Part shown: positions 61,980 through 64,000 of the stretch, one piece after another
Layout of the letters: every line of letters starts with the position of its first letter
Numbering within the stretch: the first letter of the stretch is position 1
Assembly: GCA_016722075.1 (NCBI GenBank)
Contig: JADKGW010000001.1
Location: forward strand, 1,116,001-1,180,000
Direction of reading: 5' to 3'
DNA: 64,000 bases
Origin: Candidatus Kouleothrix ribensis
GTDB taxonomy: Bacteria; Chloroflexota; Chloroflexia; Chloroflexales; Roseiflexaceae
The notes under the pieces: generated by a model
The model's database searches: none
The model's input: the letters and a program-made list of their open reading frames with translations, nothing else
Told to the model about the DNA's origin: nothing
Position numbers and translations under genes: made by a program

Positions 61980-64000
61980 ATGGCACGCGAGCATGATCTG
62001 CAGGGCCTGATCGACCTGCATCGCAAGCGCCTCCAGATTCTCGAGCGGCAACGGGCTGCCTATGGCATGCTCACACCGCCGCATATTCTTATGGACATTG
62101 AGCTTGCGCTGTCGGAGATCGCGCAGCTCGAGCAAGTGCTGGCCCAGATCGTGCCGCAGGCCCAGCCAGTGCCAGCGCCGACACTCACGCTTGCGATCAC
62201 GGTTGCGGCGGCGCTCGATCTGCAGGCGATGATCCGCACCCTGGCCCAGGCGCTGGCGCTGGCCGAGCGCCAGATCAGCATACGGCCAGGCGTAGAACCA
62301 CACCAGGCCACCGAGCTGCGCATCCCAACCCTCGCCGCACATCGCCTGCTTGAGCTGCATCACGCGGGAGACTACAAGCTGCAGGCGATGCATATCGACG
62401 ATATTCAGCTGGGCGCGGCACCAGCAGTCCATGCCGCACAGCCAGGTGCCCGCCCGCGCCAGATCGCACAAGAGGACGCCATGACACGCAGAGTGCTGCT
62501 GGTCGACAACGACCCCGACTACCTTGACTCGATCGCCGATTTTCTAGAGCTGGCCGACTATTACGTCTACCGCGCAGTGTCGCTTGATCGCGCCCGCCAG
62601 CTGCTCGATTATGTCTGGGTGCATATCGCAATCATCGACATCCGCATGCTCGACGACACCGATGCCAAGGACGACAGCGGCTTCAGGTTGGCCAAAGACG
62701 AGAAGTACCGCGCCATCCCCAAGATCATGCTCACGCGCCACGCGAACTACGATGTGGTGCGGCGCGCGCTCAGCCCATCGATCGACGGCCGGCCGGCTGC
62801 GGTCGATTTCTTCAATAAACTCGATGGCCCAGAGGCATTGCTGCGCGCGCTTGATCAGACGTTTGCGCAGGCATTGCGGATCAACGAGCAGCTGAAGATC
62901 GCCTGGCACCCACTATCATCATTCCCGGCGCTGGTCAACCTGCTGCTGCCGCCCGAGTACGATAACGCGCGCCTGCTTGATCGCTGCGCCGAGCTGGAAG
63001 ATCTGCTGCGCAAGCTGTTCTACGACAGCGCCCAGATCACGATCGGGCGCGTGCTCAAGCCCGGCGCGGGCCGCTTCATGCTCGAAATCTACGCCTATAA
63101 CCAGGCCGGCGCCGAGCGCCAGTATGTGGTCGCCTGCGGTGTCGAGCCGGCAATCACCGCCGAGAACGCGCGCTACAAAGACGTGGTGCCGCACGCGGCC
63201 GGCAACCACAGCACGATCAAGGCGCTCGACGCGGCCACCCTGCGCTTCGCGGCCAGCGCCTATCAGCTGAACGGCGGCGATCTCGAAACGATCGAGAGCT
63301 TTCGCGAATTCTACCAGAGCAACCAGCCGGCCGAGTCGGTGGCTACGTGCGTCGAGCAGATCTATTGCGAAACGCTGGCGCCCTGGTATCGTAAGGGGCG
63401 CAGCCAGCGCGCCGACCAGCCGCTTGGGGCGCTGCTCCGCGAGGTGTTTGGCCTGCAGCCCGAGCAGCTCGCGCACGATAGGCTGGGCGTGCAGCTTAGC
63501 GTTATCAGCCGGCAGATGCTGGCGACCGGGCTGGTGCGCCAGATTAAGTGCGCCGATAGTGAGATCACGCTAACATTTCACAGCGGCGCCGCCGCCCGGC
63601 TGGCCAACCCCGCTGCCAACCAGTACGAGCAGCGCCTCAGCGCGCGCGTGCCGGTGCAGCGCGGCATTATCCACGGCCAGCTCGACGCTGATTCGATCCT
63701 GGTCGATCACCAGAGCCAGACCTGGCTGATCGACTTTAGCCACGCGGGCCAGGGTCTGCTGCTCCAAGATTTCGTGCTGCTCGAGATCATGATCAAGCTC
63801 GAGCTGCTCGACACGCTCGACATCGAGCTGCGCTACCAGCTCGAGCAGCGCCTGCTGGCGGCCACCGATCTTGCCACGCCGCTCAACGACCCGGCGCTAC
63901 CGGCCGAGATCGCGCGTGCGCTGATCGTGATTGAGCGCATCCGCGCGAACGCCGCCGCGCTGGCGAGCGCAGATCTAGGCACCTACGAGGCCGGGCTGCT
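61980..64000 (+). CDS. Effector-associated domain + receiver + kinase-like protein (3' partial)
   Basis: At least 673 residues, running off the window. Residues 1-62 are a coiled-coil adaptor (IDLHRKRLQILERQRAAYGM, then TPPHILMDIELALSEIAQLE) of the kind found attached to conflict-system effectors. Residues ~65-160 form a small domain I cannot name. A receiver domain spans ~168-300 (VLLVDNDPDYLDSIADFL; acceptor Asp in AIIDIRMLDD). The rest resembles an aminoglycoside-phosphotransferase/TCAD9-like kinase fold: HGQLDADSILVDHQSQTWLI, then DFSHAG. Typical members read HGDLxxxNIL; here the catalytic Asp and the metal-binding Asn are replaced (Gln, Ser), so catalysis is doubtful. It follows the receiver gene by 21 bases. 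The start ATG lacks a strong ribosome-binding site, consistent with translational coupling. Confidence 0.75.
   Translation, partial: MAREHDLQGLIDLHRKRLQILERQRAAYGMLTPPHILMDIELALSEIAQLEQVLAQIVPQAQPVPAPTLTLAITVAAALDLQAMIRTLAQALALAERQISIRPGVEPHQATELRIPTLAAHRLLELHHAGDYKLQAMHIDDIQLGAAPAVHAAQPGARPRQIAQEDAMTRRVLLVDNDPDYLDSIADFLELADYYVYRAVSLDRARQLLDYVWVHIAIIDIRMLDDTDAKDDSGFRLAKDEKYRAIPKIMLTRHANYDVVRRALSPSIDGRPAAVDFFNKLDGPEALLRALDQTFAQALRINEQLKIAWHPLSSFPALVNLLLPPEYDNARLLDRCAELEDLLRKLFYDSAQITIGRVLKPGAGRFMLEIYAYNQAGAERQYVVACGVEPAITAENARYKDVVPHAAGNHSTIKALDAATLRFAASAYQLNGGDLETIESFREFYQSNQPAESVATCVEQIYCETLAPWYRKGRSQRADQPLGALLREVFGLQPEQLAHDRLGVQLSVISRQMLATGLVRQIKCADSEITLTFHSGAAARLANPAANQYEQRLSARVPVQRGIIHGQLDADSILVDHQSQTWLIDFSHAGQGLLLQDFVLLEIMIKLELLDTLDIELRYQLEQRLLAATDLATPLNDPALPAEIARALIVIERIRANAAALASADLGTYEAGL

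Overview
The window is high-GC bacterial chromosome with dense genes on both strands. It looks like a member of the Chloroflexota, probably a filamentous Chloroflexia of the Roseiflexus/Kouleothrix type. This is inference from gene content: a very large multi-GAF kinase, NB-ARC/TPR proteins with effector-associated helical domains, an ArsA-like protein with an HSP20-like tail, an XPB-Bax1 pair, exported beta-helix proteins with a YLPL-type C-terminus, and spacers filled with short tandem repeats. There is no rRNA, tRNA or CRISPR array that I can see.

Layout. 1-880: C-terminal end of a DUF499-like ATPase, then decayed sequence. 881-6846: TauE/SafE permease, an exported beta-helix protein, a UvrD-type helicase and an ArsA-like protein with a ruined P-loop. 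7041-9056: GC-rich short repeats interrupted by an IS4-family insertion sequence. 9165-11396: Ser/Thr kinase with TPRs. 11425-17560 (minus strand): a two-gene operon, a 1624-residue NB-ARC/TPR protein followed by a helical protein with a hydrophobic N-terminus. The two share a rare Gly/Asn/Gln-rich motif (LNQAGG), which makes them the best candidate here for an undescribed conflict or cell-death system. 17769-27075: central and acyl-CoA metabolism (fumarase/aspartase, HSD10-like SDR, hydroxyacyl-CoA dehydrogenase, crotonase, acyl-CoA dehydrogenase, EtfBA) plus an MFS transporter. 27146-31339: TPR protein, a degenerate E2-like protein and a DegS/DegU-like two-component pair. 31844-36721: two exported proteins, the second with an LPRTG motif.

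37001-46820: ClpB, DEAD-box RNA helicase, hydrolase, acetyltransferase, membrane histidine kinase, a sortase lipoprotein and a lone cyclic-nucleotide-binding domain. 47369-51046: HhH protein, XPB-like helicase and DUF790/Bax1 nuclease, a likely DNA-repair group behind a perfect sigma-70 promoter. 51477-52298: two small uncharacterised genes. 52480-55368: a lower-GC, probably acquired island (SRPBCC protein, AraC-type regulator, DUF2306 and ICMT-like membrane proteins) with a clear palindromic operator. 55744-64000: a signalling cluster of a kinase with about nine GAF domains and one PAS, a receiver-only protein, and a protein with an effector-associated domain, a receiver and a kinase-like fold that runs off the window.

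Two themes recur. Several proteins keep a fold but have lost catalytic residues (ArsA-like, E2-like, a receiver, a kinase-like domain), which suggests scaffolding or regulatory roles. Conflict and signalling proteins share helical adaptor regions: the C-terminus of the NB-ARC partner resembles the N-terminus of the last protein in the window.
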